Positions 1 through 12,400 of a DNA stretch of 64,000 nucleotides are shown one piece after another. Positions within the stretch are counted from its first letter, which is position 1; each line of letters begins with the position of its first letter. The stretch is taken from the NCBI GenBank assembly GCA_965153355.1, contig OZ231126.1:98394001-98458000 (forward strand), given 5' to 3'. The translations under genes and the position numbers were made by a program. Under the pieces are notes generated by a model. It searched no databases. It was not told where the DNA came from and saw only the letters and a program-made list of their open reading frames with translations. This stretch comes from Flaccisagitta enflata. Lineage: Eukaryota > Chaetognatha > Sagittoidea > Aphragmophora.

Positions 1-370
1 TCATACCAGACTCATACCAGACTCAAACCAGACTCAAACCAGACTCAAACCAGACTCAAACCAGACTTAGACCCTACTTAAACCAAACCCGACTTAAACC
101 AGACTTAAACCAGACTTAAACCAGACTTAAACCAGACTTAAACTAGACTTAAACCAGACTTAAACCAGACTTAAACCAGACTTAAACCAGACTTAAACCA
201 GACTTAAACCAGACTTAAACCAGACTTAAACCAGACTTAAACCAGACTTAAACCAGACTTAAACCAGACTTAAACCAGACTTAAACCAGACTTAAACCAG
301 ACTTAAACCAGACTTAAACCAGACTTAAACCAGACTTAAACCAGACTTAAACCTGATCTAAACCAGACTA
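1..370. repeat. 11-bp tandem array (CCAGACTTAAA)n
   Basis: An almost perfect array of an 11-bp unit, CCAGACTTAAA, runs from the window edge to about 350. The first ~60 bases carry variant units (CAGACTCATAC, CAGACTCAAAC), so the array probably continues to the left. The last units decay into unrelated sequence near 360. No gene is seen here. Confidence 0.95.
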
Positions 371-399
371 ATAAAGACGTAAAACTGCAAAAAAGCATA

Positions 400-735
400 G
401 TGCTATGAACTTGGAATGACTTATAGTGACTCAGAATGACTTATAGTGACTCAGAATGACTAAGAATGACTTAAAATGACCTAAAATGATGTAAAATGAC
501 AAAAAATGACAAAAACTGCAATCGTAAATAAAGGACTTAGAATGACTTAGAATGACTTAGTATGACTAAGAATGACTTAGAATGACTTAGAATGACTAAA
601 AATGACTAAAAATGACTTAAAATGATTCAAGATAACCTCAAATGACTATAGACGATGCAAAAAAGCAAAGTGTTACGGACGGACGGACCGACTGACAGAG
701 CGGGTCATAGAGTCGCGTGCACGCGACTAAAAACG
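400..735 (+). repeat. Degenerate ~10-bp array ending in a hairpin-capped element end
   Basis: Imperfect repeats of AATGACTTAG and variants run from about 405 to 660. They are followed by a GACG-rich stretch and a perfect 18-bp palindrome, AGTCGCGTGCACGCGACT, at 711-728, and then an A-run. The same order (AATGACTTA repeats, GACG tract, CGCGACT hairpin, A-run) recurs at 55,339-55,655 and, inverted, at 56,478-56,690. This is therefore the end of an interspersed element rather than a simple satellite. Confidence 0.8.
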
Positions 736-917
736 GTTTTTATCAGGTTTTTTTTTTAAAGCTCGGTTTTTTTCAAAACTTAATAGCGCATTACCTACAA
801 ATGACCTTTTCAAACCATACTCTACATGTGTATACTATCTTTAGGCATTCTAAAAAAATTGCTATGATGTTAAAGTGTTCGTAAGACATTGAGGGTATTG
901 AGCCTATTTGCACTAGT

Positions 918-1522
918 GCCCACAGAGTGGAAAAAAGTTCAAGGTCAATGACCAGTGCCGCCACCCAATTTTTTGGGTCACACCTTATGTGGGGGGATGG
1001 TTTACGGCCAAAATCAAATCATCCTTGGAGCGTTTTTTGAAAAAAGTGCAAAATTCAAGATTTTTAGCATGATTTTTCATGAAAAAGATTGCAGGTTGGT
1101 TCAACTTATTTTTTGATAGCATAATGTTATTCCTGATGAAATTCCCTTTAATTTGATAGGTCGCACTATAGGGTTTTGAAAAGAAATGAAAGTTTCATTT
1201 TTTATGATACCGTTACAAAAATCATAACGGTGGCCTAAAAAATGAAAATGGTATTTCTTCTTAAAACCCTATAGTGCGACCTATCAAACAAAAGGGAATT
1301 TTGCTTAGATTAACAATATACTGTCAAAAAATAAGTCAGGCCAACCTCTAAAATTTTTTCTGCAAAATCAAGCTAAAAATCTTGAATTTTTCATTTTTTA
1401 AAAAAAGTGCCCCAAGGATGATTTGATTTTAGCTAGAAAACACTTCCCCACATTGAGTAGAGCCTAAAAAACCAGGTGGGGGCACTGGTCATTGACCTTG
1501 AACTTTTTTCCACTCTGTGGGC
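918..1522. mobile_element. Foldback element, 605 bp, with 6-bp target duplication
   Basis: The two halves are near-perfect reverse complements. The left end begins GCCCACAGAGTGG at 918 and the right end finishes CCACTCTGTGGGC at 1522. Inverted similarity runs inward over most of the length, broken by small differences. Both ends are flanked by ACTAGT (912-917 and 1523-1528), read as a 6-bp target-site duplication; because ACTAGT is itself palindromic, extra terminal repeat cannot be excluded. The centre (about 1158-1288) is an inner palindrome, TTGATAGGTCGCACTATA and its complement, resembling the separate small element at 49,608-49,761. No coding capacity is seen, so it is a non-autonomous DNA element. 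Confidence 0.85.
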
Positions 1523-1528
1523 ACTAGT

Positions 1529-2410
1529 GATTTGGTACTGACATTATTGCTCATGGAAACTGAACTTATTTTTCTAGTAGTGATTGGACGTGGAGAACAT
1601 CATTAGTAAGTAGTTGATTTCCAAGATCTCAGCTTAAATGATTCATATGGATCTAAGATATTTCATCAGTTTTGATAAATACAAAACCAATTTAAAAAAA
1701 AAATTTGTATCAATCACAGTTGCGCATGTGACATAAATCATGCTAGTGTCACTGCTAAAAGTGAAAATGAATTAAGTACTTAAGTATCACTTTGAGAATC
1801 ATTTGAGAATCATTGTCATTGTCAGCGTTGTTACTTATGTCACTATGCATATACAATCTGATTGACTACTGTAAACAGTCAATTTCACTGTTAACAATTC
1901 TGTCATTGTTTTAAGTATGTTTTCACTCACCAGTCACCATGTCAGATAGCATTACCAATGATTTATATAATTTTGATATGAAGAAACAACAAGTTGAAGA
2001 CTTGAAGATAAAATATATCACTCTTAATGTTCTGTCAAGTTTTTTAAAAGGGTTAGAGTTACAGCTTTTAATAAAATCCAAGAATTTGGTCACATGCGCA
2101 ACTTCTTTCGGGTCAAAATTTTGAAGAAAAAAACTTTTTGTCGTTTTTTTTTTCAAAATCTCTTTGAAAAGAACCAATAAAGCCCGGCAATAAAACCCGT
2201 TTTTTTTTGTCCGCGACGGAATACCATTCCGAGGCGGGTGGGTGTCATCGTCGTTGTCGTCGTCGATGTCCACACTTTTAAAAATGGGCTAACTTTTTAA
2301 CACCTTGACCGATTTGCTTCATATTTGGAGGGAAGTTGTATTAGGGTAAGCCGCTTTGCAGCCTATGTTTATGTTATGATCCGACCCACCCAACCGGCCC
2401 AACCAGCCTA
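1529..2410. other. Non-coding; hairpin-headed repeat at its right end
   Basis: No gene is seen. From about 2211 there is a hairpin, CCGCGACGGAAT-acc-ATTCCG followed by a GGCGG arm, then GGGTGGGTGTC and a TCGTTGTCGTCG stretch. The same head and following sequence occur twice more at 43,950-44,260, so this is a copy of an interspersed repeat. The rest is AT-rich without recognisable content. Confidence 0.6.
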
Positions 2411-3617
2411 TCAGCCTAAAAGTGAAAAACGTGCATAACTTCCGCATTTTTCTACCGATTTGGTAAAAATTTGGTATGTAGTCACTAAATGGAAGAACTC
2501 AACATATGTATTTGAATTGTAAAGATTTTAGCATGCTAACCGGCCAAACTGGCCTACCACCCAACCAGCCTACCAGCCTAAAAAGGCCGGATACACGGCT
2601 ACCCAAGTCGCGCGCGGGTGGGTAGGAGCAGTGCTGGAGAAGGTCACTAGGGCATCTGGGCAGGAGCCGTCTGCTCAAAAAGCTCAAAAAGCTCAAAAAG
2701 CTCAAAAACGCCGAAAAAGTAACAAGGCCGGATACACGGCCAATCCGTAGTCGCTGCTGGTGGGCAGGGGCAGTAATGCGGGTGGGCGGGGGCAGTATGT
2801 GAGTGGGCGGGGGCTGTATTGACGCCAGGCAGGAGCTGTGATGGCCAGAAATCCGTTTTTCAGTCGATTTTGCGTTATCAAAATTTTCCTATTTCATACA
2901 GACAGACAGACAGACAGACAGACCTACCAAGGGACACACCCTCTTATAGAGTCGCTAGGCAGCGACTAAAAAGGGGACCGACGGAGCGACATAGCGGGGT
3001 GTAGTCGCGTAGCACGCGACTAAAAACGTGCAAAACTTGGGCATTTTTCAACCGATTTGGTTAAAACTTGGTGTGTAGTCTCTAAATGGAAGGACTCAAC
3101 ATATGTATTTGATTTGTAAAGATTTTAGCATGCTAACCGGCCAAACCGGCCAACTAGCCTTCTTACCTAAAAGTGAAAAACGTGCATAACTTTGGCATTT
3201 TTCAACTGATTTGGTTAAAACTTGGTATGTAGTCTCTGAATAGATGGACTCAACATATGTATTTGATTTGTATAGATTTTAGCGTGCTAACCGGCCAAAC
3301 CAGCCTACCACCCAACCAGCCTATCAGCTTAAAATAAAAAAAATGTGAATAAGTTTGGCATTTTTCAACCAACTTGGTTGAAACTTCCTATGTAGTCTCT
3401 AAATGGAAGGATTCAACACATGAATTTGATTCATAAAGATTTTAGCATGCTAACCAGCCAAGCTGGCCTACCACCCAACCAGCCAAAAAAGTGAAAAACG
3501 CTTATATCTTTGGCATTTTTCAACCAATTTGATTCAAACTTGGTATGTATTCTCTAAAAGGAAGGACTGAACATATGTATTTGATTTGTAAAGATTTTAG
3601 CCTGCTAACCGGCCAAA
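2410..3617. repeat. ~154-bp tandem repeat, about five copies, interrupted by hairpin-capped elements
   Basis: A unit of about 154 bp recurs. Its landmarks are CATAACTTTGGCATTTTTCAA, a 'TAGTCTCTAAATGGAAGGACTC' segment, AGATTTTAGCATGCTAACC and CCACCCAACCAGCC. The GCATGCTAACC landmark lies near 2531, 3128, 3282, 3440 and 3598. Further single copies appear near 44,260-44,440, 49,170-49,300 and 49,390-49,600. Between the first and second copies (2583-3027) sit two or three copies of the 'AACAAGGCCGGATACACGG' element, each ending in a CGCGACTAAAAA-type hairpin (about 2952-2975 and 3003-3027). Confidence 0.8.
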
Positions 3618-4160
3618 CCAAAACGCCATTTGGCAACGCCATTTGACAACGCCATTTGACAACGCCGTTTGACAACGCCGTTTGACAACGCCGTTTGACA
3701 ACGCCGGTTGACAACGCTGTTTGACAACGCCGTTTGACAACGCCATTTGACAACGCCGATTGACAACGCCGTTTGACAGCGCCGTTTGACAACGCCGTTT
3801 GACAACGCCGTTTGACAACGCCGTTTGACAACGCCGTTTGACAACGCCGTTTGACAACGCCGTTTGACAACGCCGTTTGACAACGCCGTTTGACAACGCC
3901 GTTTGACAACGCCGTTTGACAACGCCGTTTGACAACGCCGTTTGACAACGCCGTTTGACAACGCCGTTTGACAACGCCGTTTGACAACGCCGTTTGACAA
4001 CGCCGTTTGACAACGCCGTTTGACAACGCCGTTTGACAACGCCGTTTGACAACGCCGTTTGACAACGCCGTTTGACAACGCCGTTTGACAACGCCGTTTG
4101 ACAACGCCGTTTGACAACGCCGTTTGACAATGCCGTTTGACAATGCCGTTTGACAATGTT
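3618..4160. repeat. 13-bp minisatellite (AACGCCGTTTGAC)n
   Basis: About 40 head-to-tail copies of a 13-bp unit, AACGCCGTTTGAC, with variants clustered at both edges (CCATTTGAC, CCGGTTGAC, ATGCCGTTTGAC) and a nearly invariant centre. The unit has no stop codon in any minus-strand frame and 13 is not a multiple of 3, so three long overlapping minus-strand reading frames arise. They are artefacts of the repeat and not genes. Confidence 0.95.
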
Positions 4161-5167
4161 AAAGTAATCATCAAATATAAATAGGTATACTTGACTAATA
4201 TAATGGGCAAACTGATGTATGTATAATATTGTTTCATGTGAATTATACAAACACAATTCTTATTTTTTCAAAACCGTTTCTGATTGGGTCAAGTTTTTTA
4301 CCTGACGACTATCTACTACCCCCAGCCATGTTTTCTTGATCTAATTAAATCGAAGTGTAACTGGAGAAAAACAAAAACTGAATGCAATCATGTAAATAAC
4401 AAATTCGGTACCAAGTATGAATTGTTTGGATCGGTGAATTTCACAAATTGTACCAAGCTAGCAAGATGAGAATTCTTTAGAAACTTCACTAAGTGTCCCA
4501 TCAGGTTGAACTAAACATTGCAGGAATTAAGCCAGATATGAGACCTAGTCGCCAAAACATTGCTGAGGTCATGATCCTGAGCATGAGAACAGAGATATCA
4601 GTTAGATCTGTAGAATGTCAGTATCAGGAAAAGTTGCTATTAAAGTGATAAGAAATACATAAAATAGGGAGAATCTATATTTTATGAAGATAAATTTTTT
4701 TGAGCAGCGCACAATCATAAAAATTATTATTTTTTTTTAAAAACCGGGTTTTTTCAAAAAAATTTCGAAAAAGCCCAATAAAACCCGGTAAAAAAAACGT
4801 TTTTTTTTTTCAAGCGGGTTTTATTGCCTTATATTCCCTGCCAACAACCTCCCAAATTACCTACAATGAATCGCGCAATAACGGATGCCAAAGACTAGTT
4901 ATTTTATCTGTGGTTAATAGAAGTAGGAAAGATAAAAGTTCAGATAGAGAAGAAACTTAACAAGAGGAAAATGAAAGAGAAGAAATATAACAATATGGAA
5001 GTGAAAGGTTAAGTTTTAAAGGAGGAAAATAAAGATAGACAGGCCTGTTATAAGCAAATTTCTATGATCGCCAGAACAAGAAATGCTCGTAGAGTTAGTA
5101 TCCGTTTTAGGCGAATTACCGTTACTCACGGGTCTTTCAAAGCGCGATGTAACTGTTTTTGAATCAG
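4161..5167. other. AT-rich non-coding region, presumably CLYBL intron
   Basis: No gene is seen. Around 4742-4830 there is a small inverted arrangement of AAACCCGG/CCGGGTTT with T-runs, similar to the sequence near 2150-2210. If the CLYBL gene extends left, this is part of an intron. I found no convincing earlier CLYBL exon between 1 and 5167. Confidence 0.5.
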
Positions 5168-8100
5168 GTGTGGTATTCGGATCGGATGACTATTGCGCCT
5201 CCGTCGGTGCCACGCGGACAACTGACGCCAAGGAGCTTCTCTACCCGAGGCAAAAAGTCGTGCTAATAGCTAAAGCTCTGCAGTTGCAAGCCATCGACTT
5301 GGTGCACATCGACTACAAAGACATCGAGGGTATTCGGTCCCCTGATGATATCGAGATTAGCGATGAACTGACTATTGGATCTCGTTGCCATTCTTAACAC
5401 GAACTAGGTTATATCTTCTTTAAATCTTAATTAGGTTTGATAGTCCATTCTGAAGCTGGTGCGCGAATGGGTTTTACCGGCAAACAAGTTATTCACCCGG
5501 GACAGGTATGCTCACTTCCTCGTGCAAATGTTAAGGCTATTACTATTACCCTGTCTTCGGAAGCAACTGTAACCAGCAAAAGTTCAATTGTATCAAAACT
5601 ATTCATACTACAAATTTCGGATTTGCTCTTTTTGATAGCATATTACTGACGGTTTTTTCATGCAAAATTTCAGCACTCTAGGTCAAGTAGTTAAGCTCCT
5701 ACATTATTTTGAAGTAAAGAACCCTTTTTCAGTTAACAGTTTTTAGTCGCGTGCTACGCGACCCTACACCCCGCTATGTCGGTCCGTCGGTCCGTCGGTC
5801 CGTCGGTTGGTCGGTCGGTCGGTCCCCTTTTTACTTTTTTGGCGTTTTTGAGCTTTTTGAGCATACGGCTCCTGCCCAGATGCCCTGGTGACCTTCTCCA
5901 GCACTGCTCCTGCCCATCCGCACGCGACTGGGGTAGCCGTGTATCCGGCCTTGTTCATTATAGACATTGATGGAGGTCTGTCACTTTTTAACTACATAAA
6001 TTCTAAACGCTATGATCTAGAATTCTGGGATCGGTCCCAAATTGAAAATTTTTTGAAGGAGATCATGTCAGGTTCCAGAGAAAAACATTTTGCGCTGCAT
6101 TTATAACAATTTTTCACATTTTTTCCATGATTTTTCCTTGTTTAAACAACTTTTCTTGCTGAATATTCATCTTTCACTTCCAGATCTCAAAATTTTACCC
6201 AAATGGACAGAGAAAAGATTTATTAATGATAAAAACATAATATGGGATCAACTTGATTACTTCAAATCAATATCTACTCAATTTTGATAAGATTTAAAAG
6301 GCTAAACTCTTTTATTTTTCATAAAAATCGCAATTGTATGTGTAAATTTTGGTGATTTTTAAAACAATGTAGCAGCTGAACTACTTGACTTGGAGTGCTG
6401 AAATTTTGCATGAGAAAACCGTCAGTAATAACTATGGCAAAAAAAAAACCAAACAACTTTCGAAAGAGCAAAAACGTATGAAGATGTTGACCGATTTGCA
6501 TGAAATTTACAGTGAATGATAACCATGATTTGGACTATCTCTGGTTAAAATTTCATTAAAATCCCTTGAAAACTTTAGCCGTTATCACGTTTTTACTGAA
6601 GTAACCTCTTTTTTGGACTGCCAGAGATAACTTTTATCCTGAATAAAAATCGCACTATTTTTAGTAAAATTGGCATTGTGCAAAGAGTTTTGGGAGTTTT
6701 GTTATGATTTTTGAACTGCAGTCTGATGGCGCTATTTACTAATACTAGGCAAAATTCGTTTCTACTCAGATAAAGTCTAGTGGGGTAGATATCGGTTGAT
6801 TGTAAGCTTGCTCAGGATAAGAACTATTCTGCTACCTGTTAGAATATTTTTGCGATTTGGGGGACTAAAAATGCTTCAATCTTCACAAAAATTTTACTGG
6901 AGATGGACCATATGTACAAAAGTAACCAGTTAAAAAATCATGATGATTGGTAAAAAACTGTAGCCTTAGCATTAATTTATATTTCAGGTTTCATCTTCAT
7001 CTACTTTATTCTTAAAACCATAAAAAAAGTTTAGGAAAACTTGCTGTTTCTGCTAAAATAATCGGAGTTTTGTAATAAAATTTTTACCACAGCCAGCTGA
7101 CATTGTGGTCTACCTCCACTTCAAATTTCATCAAAATCGGACTAGATTTAGTATGGTTTTTTGAGATTTGTTTATTCATTCTTTGTAAATTCTTATGGGT
7201 GTATATAAAATTTCTGATCATCTGACAAGCACTTTTTAAAAATCTATAATTCCCAAACTATTCAGAGCAGGTCATTGATTTTTTTGGTGATGCTTAATGA
7301 TACTAAAAAGTAACTTCAGTAAAAATTTCAGCTCACTGGATGAATTTTCAAAGGATTTATGAGCAAAAGAAGTAACTGTTTGTTTTTTTTTTTTGCCATA
7401 GTTATGCTATTAGATAGAGTAAATCCGAAATGTGTGGTGTGAATAGTTTTCATACAATACATCTTTTGCTGGTTACAGTTGTTTTTGAAGACAGGGTATT
7501 TAAGCCGGTTTAGGGAATCCTCGTTTGCGTATTTGCTGCCATCTTATTTTCCGATCAGTAGTTGATGGGCCATCATCGATCTGCCTCAACAACCTTGCGT
7601 GTGCCTTCACTGTTTTACAATACCGGGTGATCACTGATCAGCCTGAACGGAGTAAATCTTTTTGGACGCTGAGACTAAACAACTGATAGTTGAAATTTAG
7701 GCAAAAGTTTGTTTCAAAGAAAATTAATGAACGTTTACTTTAAGCCAAAGATGAATAATGTAGCCCAAAAGGCTTGCAAGTAATGGCTGTAGATGCTTTT
7801 TTTTCAAGATTTGGAATTGATGCCAAAATTGGAGTAACTTGGACGATTTACTTTTTCCCATTTTCTCAATGCTATTGATGTTTAAATAAATCTTTTGATT
7901 GGGTAAAGGTAAAATATATTTTTGGTGCCAAATTGACGAGTTTTCAATCCAGTTTTGAAGTAAAAACCATAAGAACTGCAATTTTTTACCTAGAATATCT
8001 CTACTCAAAATGAAATGACTTGACATTAGACGAGGATTCTGTGTAAAATGCACCACTTTTCAAAATTGACTTGATTTGAAATATGGCTTAAATGGCTGTT

Positions 8101-8540
8101 TCCTTGATAATATGGGGCTATTTCTTTTTAGATAAGCGATTTTTAGTTTAGCAATTCTCTTCAATTCTAGACCATCCCCAACAATTTTGCTTTTGTAGTT
8201 TAGGAGTAATGGCATCATACATTTACTCCATTCCGGCTGATCACCCGGTAGTGGCCGAGGGGGGGGGGGGAGTCGGTCGACGTTTGGACTTGGTTTCGAT
8301 GCCATTTGTGCCCAATCCTGGTATAAAATAAACTCTTGACTTCAGGTGAGAGTTGTGCAAGAAGCGTTCACGCCGAGCGAGGAAAAGCGGAAATGGGCGG
8401 AAGAACTCATCACAGCCTTCGAAGGACATCAACAGTCTGGCAAGGGGGCCTTTGTCTTTCACGATAAAATGATCGATATGCCTCTTCTTCGACAAGCTCA
8501 AAATATCGCCACCATGTGCAAAAACATGAAGCTTAATTGA
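5168..8540 (+). CDS. CLYBL: Citramalyl-CoA lyase, mitochondrial (CLYBL), C-terminal three exons
   Basis: Three exons splice in phase: 5168-5329, 5435-5505 and 8346-8540 (stop TGA 8538-8540). Together they encode about 142 residues matching the C-terminal ~40% of animal CLYBL (the human protein is ~340 residues). Visible hallmarks are VVFGSDDYCASVGATR, LLYPRQKVVLIAKALQLQAI, MGFTGKQVIHPGQ and KMIDMPLLRQAQN. CLYBL is a CitE-family TIM-barrel enzyme of the mitochondrial matrix that cleaves citramalyl-CoA to acetyl-CoA and pyruvate and protects vitamin B12 metabolism. The Asp of MIDMPLL corresponds to the catalytic Asp320 of the human enzyme and is present. Borders: acceptor before 5168 (GAATCAG), donor GGTATT after 5329, acceptor TTAG before 5435, donor CAGGTATG after 5505, acceptor TTCAG before 8346. 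The upstream open frame at 5083-5167 does not match the family and is taken as intron. The N-terminal exons with mitochondrial targeting and substrate-binding parts are not in the window. The 2.8-kb last intron holds an inverted-repeat element. The frame is intact, so the gene looks functional. Confidence 0.88.
5547..7498. mobile_element. 1.95-kb inverted-repeat element in the CLYBL last intron
   Basis: The left end (TACCCTGTCTTC at 5547, then AACTGTAACCAGCAAAAG and ATTTCGGATTTGCTC) is the reverse complement of the right end (7395-7498, ending GAAGACAGGGTA). The terminal inverted repeats are about 100 bp and roughly 80-85% alike. A second inverted pair lies inside: 5638-5715 against 6360-6440 (TGACGGTTTTTTCATGCAAA and its complement). 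The arms therefore look nested or recombined. No transposase is visible. It starts only ~40 bp after the exon at 5435-5505. A hairpin-capped element is inserted in its left part. Confidence 0.7.
5740..5955 (-). mobile_element. Hairpin-capped interspersed element (AACAAGGCC...CGCGACTAAAAA family)
   Basis: Read on the minus strand it runs from AACAAGGCCGGATACACGG, through CCCAGTCGCGTGCGG and GGGCAGGAGCAGTGCTGGAG, to a tract of GACCGACCGACGGACGG, AGCGGGGTGTAGGGTCGCG and the hairpin CGCGTAGCACGCGACT followed by A5. The same ordered blocks occur at 2583-3027, 17,956-18,122 (minus) and 34,203-34,415 (plus). No internal coding potential is seen. A SINE or a non-autonomous element ending in a hairpin are both possible; I saw no clear target duplication and no clear Pol III boxes. 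Confidence 0.7.
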
Positions 8541-8979
8541 GAAGAAAACAATGAGCTGGATGTTGCGAGAGCTGTGTAGCGAGACATTGTCTAGGGCGAT
8601 TTTATTTAATTTTCTCACTGAAACACAACAATCAGTGTTTTGTTTCTACGATTAATAATCATGATTTGAGTGTGTCTATTGTCGACTCGGAATGTCATAG
8701 AGATCAAGTAGAATCGCTGGAACATTTCCATGTTTCATCTAGTTGTCCGGCTGTGGTATAGGAGAGATAAATGCGCAGAGACATTGACCTATGGACTGTG
8801 TGAATCATGGAAGATTCGGGCATTCGGGCGACAACATGTCATCCTAATTCACGATGAAGACTTAGGTCGTGAATGAGCGGATTCTTACAAGAAATGCTTT
8901 CCTCCGATCACTTGTGTGTCAATCAGTCGATTTGATTGGAGCGATACTCAATGGAATGATCCCGCATTTGGGAACTTTA
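8541..8979. other. CLYBL 3' flank, no gene seen
   Basis: This presumably carries the CLYBL 3' untranslated region. No other reading frame or repeat is recognised, and no unambiguous AATAAA signal close to the stop was identified. Confidence 0.4.
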
Positions 8980-9475
8980 CATAGCAAAAGTTGGGAGTAT
9001 CCCTTCACTCTATTAAAGTAATGTGGGGGAGCAAAAATAATGATGACAATTTTTTTTTTATCAAAATTCCATCATCTTCCGTTTTTGTTTTGGGCTTGAA
9101 GTTCCTACAGTTTTCCCGAATTCAGCAAAATCCTGTGTAGTTTTGTTATAAAAGGGACAATTGTTTAAGAAAATCATGATGTTTGTGAAGAATAACTAAA
9201 ATACAAGAACAAAAGCTATGAAAGAGCTTATGAAAAGGCAGATTAACAATTCTATGAAGAGAAAAAATATGTAAAAGCTAATTCAAAGAACGTCAGCATA
9301 TGGTTTTATCCAATTGCATTATGCAAAAAAATGGAAGATGAATGATTTTTGATGAACCAAAAATGGTAAGGATCCTAAAATGGGCTACTCTATATTAAGT
9401 AAAGAGGGTATAAAAAAATAACCAACTTTTGCTATGTGACATGTGCAACAATTGCTATGTGAAGCACCCAAATCC
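8980..9475. mobile_element. MITE of the CATAGCAAAAGTTG family, copy 1
   Basis: It starts with CATAGCAAAAGTTGG (8980) and ends with CCAACTTTTGCTATGTG (9438), followed by an extra partial end, GCTATGTGAAGCACCC (to about 9475). Internal landmarks shared with the copies near 16.6, 37.1 and 37.7 kb are CAAAATCCTGTGTAGTTTTG and the ATTGCATTATGCA segment. It has no coding capacity. Confidence 0.75.
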
Positions 9476-12400
9476 CACATTATTGGTGGGTTCGGGTGTG
9501 TCAATATGCAAAAGTAATTTTGATCAGATCATCGACATTAGGGAATGTAAACAAAAGAATTCTAAGACATTTTTGTTTTTTCAAATTTCATTCATCTCAT
9601 GTTTTTTTAGAGCAAGAAAAGATTGACAAAAATAATGGGTGGTCTTTAAAAAAGTAGCTTTTAATCTTTTTGATAACACTTTTAAAATTTCTCCCAAGTA
9701 AATAATTTTTTTTTAGCTACCTAGATATGATTGTCGCCTACATGTTCCATTATGAATATTTTTCATGAGGATCAATATTTTCCATTTTATTTTAAAAAAA
9801 CTGAATTGAATTACGGACCACTTAAAGAATTTTGCTTAAATTTAACTAAAAATCAATGAGTTTAACAAAATTTACTTTTGAATGAAGGTAGTTCAATAAA
9901 AGTGGGTCTTAGGAAAGTATAAAAAACACAAATTCTTGAATAAAAAACCTAATGCACACCCAAAACACTAATAATAATCAATTATCACTTTTGGTTATAA
10001 AAAGGCAATAATACTCAGAAAAAAATCATTTTGGTTTATCATACATGATTTAGATTTATATATTTTAATCATATATACAAATTCAGAGATTTACTATTTC
10101 AAATATTCACATAATAAGCCGTTAAAAACAGTTTTTATTTTTTTTAGATACAGAGCTACCTTTTTTATGTCCACCCGGTATATACACTGCGAACCATAAA
10201 AAAGGAAACAGCTGTTCTATCAGACAATTCTCATGAGTAAAATAATTTTTTGATATTTTTTTTGTGAGATATCAAAAGAGTGTCATCAAATGAAGACAAT
10301 GCCACAAATCCCACGAGTTTACATCAATTATTTTAGATTTTATAGTAAAAAGAAGATATGGTGTCAGAATCTGTGTATGAACTGGGAATTCTTCAAAAGA
10401 TATAAAAATAAGGACCTTTCATATTTGATTTTTATCCTTTGCAGTACAGGAAATTAATTGATATCCAAGATCATTTGAAAGATATTCAAAAAAGCTTTCA
10501 TTTGCCGCCAATCTCACCTTTTTAGCTCAATTTGTTTGGACACAGTTTAGAAAAAACTGGAGAGTATTGATTTTCACGTTTGAAATGGAGCATAACCAAA
10601 ATGTACCCATTTAACTTTAAACCAATGCGGTTTCCAAAAGAGTAAAGCTAGGAGGCTGGGATTGGTCTAGAATTAAAGATCTTTTGAAGATCTTTCAAAT
10701 GGTCACTGATTTTGTTTAATTTCTTCAATTCAAACATAGATTTTTTAAGAGGGGAAAAGAACCCTCATTTTAAAAATTTTTATGATGAAAAAATGTTGTC
10801 TTTTTTCATTCAAAAAAGGTTTAGATCAAGTGAAAACTTATCAAAATCCATGACAATGAAAAAGCCCTTGAAAAAATCCATCATTTGAGCCGTTTCTGGA
10901 GTTACTAGCTCAATTTGTTTACAGATCACAACAGTTTTACTAAAATTTGTCCTCTATAAACTATGAAAGAAAAACAGTTATTTTCCCACTTAGGTTTTGA
11001 TACATTTGTCTTTGGTTAATTCCGCGCATCGGGGTCCGCCCAAGAAACCCAGACTCTCCACCATTGTAGAAGTGTCATCGCTTCTGCTGCTGCATTGAAT
11101 AAGGTCACAAAGGTTGGGTGACATACCTAACTACATGGTGCGCCATGCCAAACCAATTTTTGCTCCTCCAACTGCCCCTACTGGGTTCAAAACAGGGGTA
11201 GAAGGGCCTTTTTTGGCCTGTCCCGATTTTGTCCCGGTAAGCAAAAAGCTTGTTTAAGCAATCAAAAAATGTCAAGCAGAGTTATCCCATAGCTTGTAAG
11301 CCATCTCTATCCATCCATTGATATGTGCAAAAAATTTGGACTCAATAACTCAACTGTAGGACAAAAAAAAATGACTACAAATCATAACACTCTTCCCCTT
11401 CATTTTTCTGTCATTATTTTCTCAAAATGAGATAAGCCGACAGTTTTTTTGTAAGCCTATGATTGTTCAAACATTAAGCATTTTTTCTTTTGTCATTGCA
11501 TTAACAACTAGTTGAACGACATTTCCTCCAAATTTCAAGGATTTTTTCCATTTCATTTTGGAGAAATCGACATTTTCCTAGAGCGTTACAATTCAAAGGT
11601 GCTCCTTGTTGGTGGTGTCACACTTGTGTCACACTATGATTCATACTCTGTCAAGGCATAGTAACATGATTGATGGAAAATTCATCTAAATGATGAGAAA
11701 GATGGTGAAATTCTGTACCTACACCTAAAATTTCAAGTCTTAACTCTAATTCGTTTGGTCACAATGAAATTACAAAGTTGATCAGTACTGAAATAGGGAG
11801 TGAATTGTAACGCTCGCCGACAAAGCCTCGTAGTTAATTCTTTGTTTCCACACAGCGCTTCTCACACAAAGGCGCGATGCTTTTGTGCCTCAATTTAGTA
11901 AAATTTCTTAAAATTCAAATTGGCTTATCCCAAAAACTATTTGAGCTAGCCCAACAAAATTTTGCATGGTTGTTACCTAGATCAAGAGGGTTCTTCACCT
12001 ATATTCTGGTGTGTCTTAAAGAATGCCAAGGAGTCCAGACAGACCAACCAACCTACCAGAAAAAAAAAAATTGAAAAAACGACATAACTTTTGAAATAAT
12101 TGTCCGATCTGGTTGAAATTTTGCATGAAGCTTCCGTTAAAGATGCCTCGTCACTGGCATGAAACAGAGCTTGGCAAAAAAAATTTTTCCTCCAACAACC
12201 CACCCAGCCAGAAATGGTACTTATAGAGATTTTTTCAAAAAACTCAAAATTTTTTTGAAAAATTCAGAAACATGATCACACATGATTGCTTGAACATATT
12301 CATCAAGAATTTGACTGTCATATTGATTTCTTCATTGTATTTAACTAAATTTATTATTAGTACTTTTGCAAAAAAATGTGTAATTAGGCCTAATTTGCAT

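Noticed and set aside
3520-4256. Long minus-strand open frames with RRCQTALSNGVVK-type repeats
   Set aside because: They come from a 13-bp tandem repeat without stop codons; all three frames are open and the protein is only the repeat read in turn.
5083-5167. Extension of the CLYBL frame upstream to a start at 5083
   Set aside because: The extra residues do not match CLYBL, and the family match begins exactly after an acceptor at 5167.
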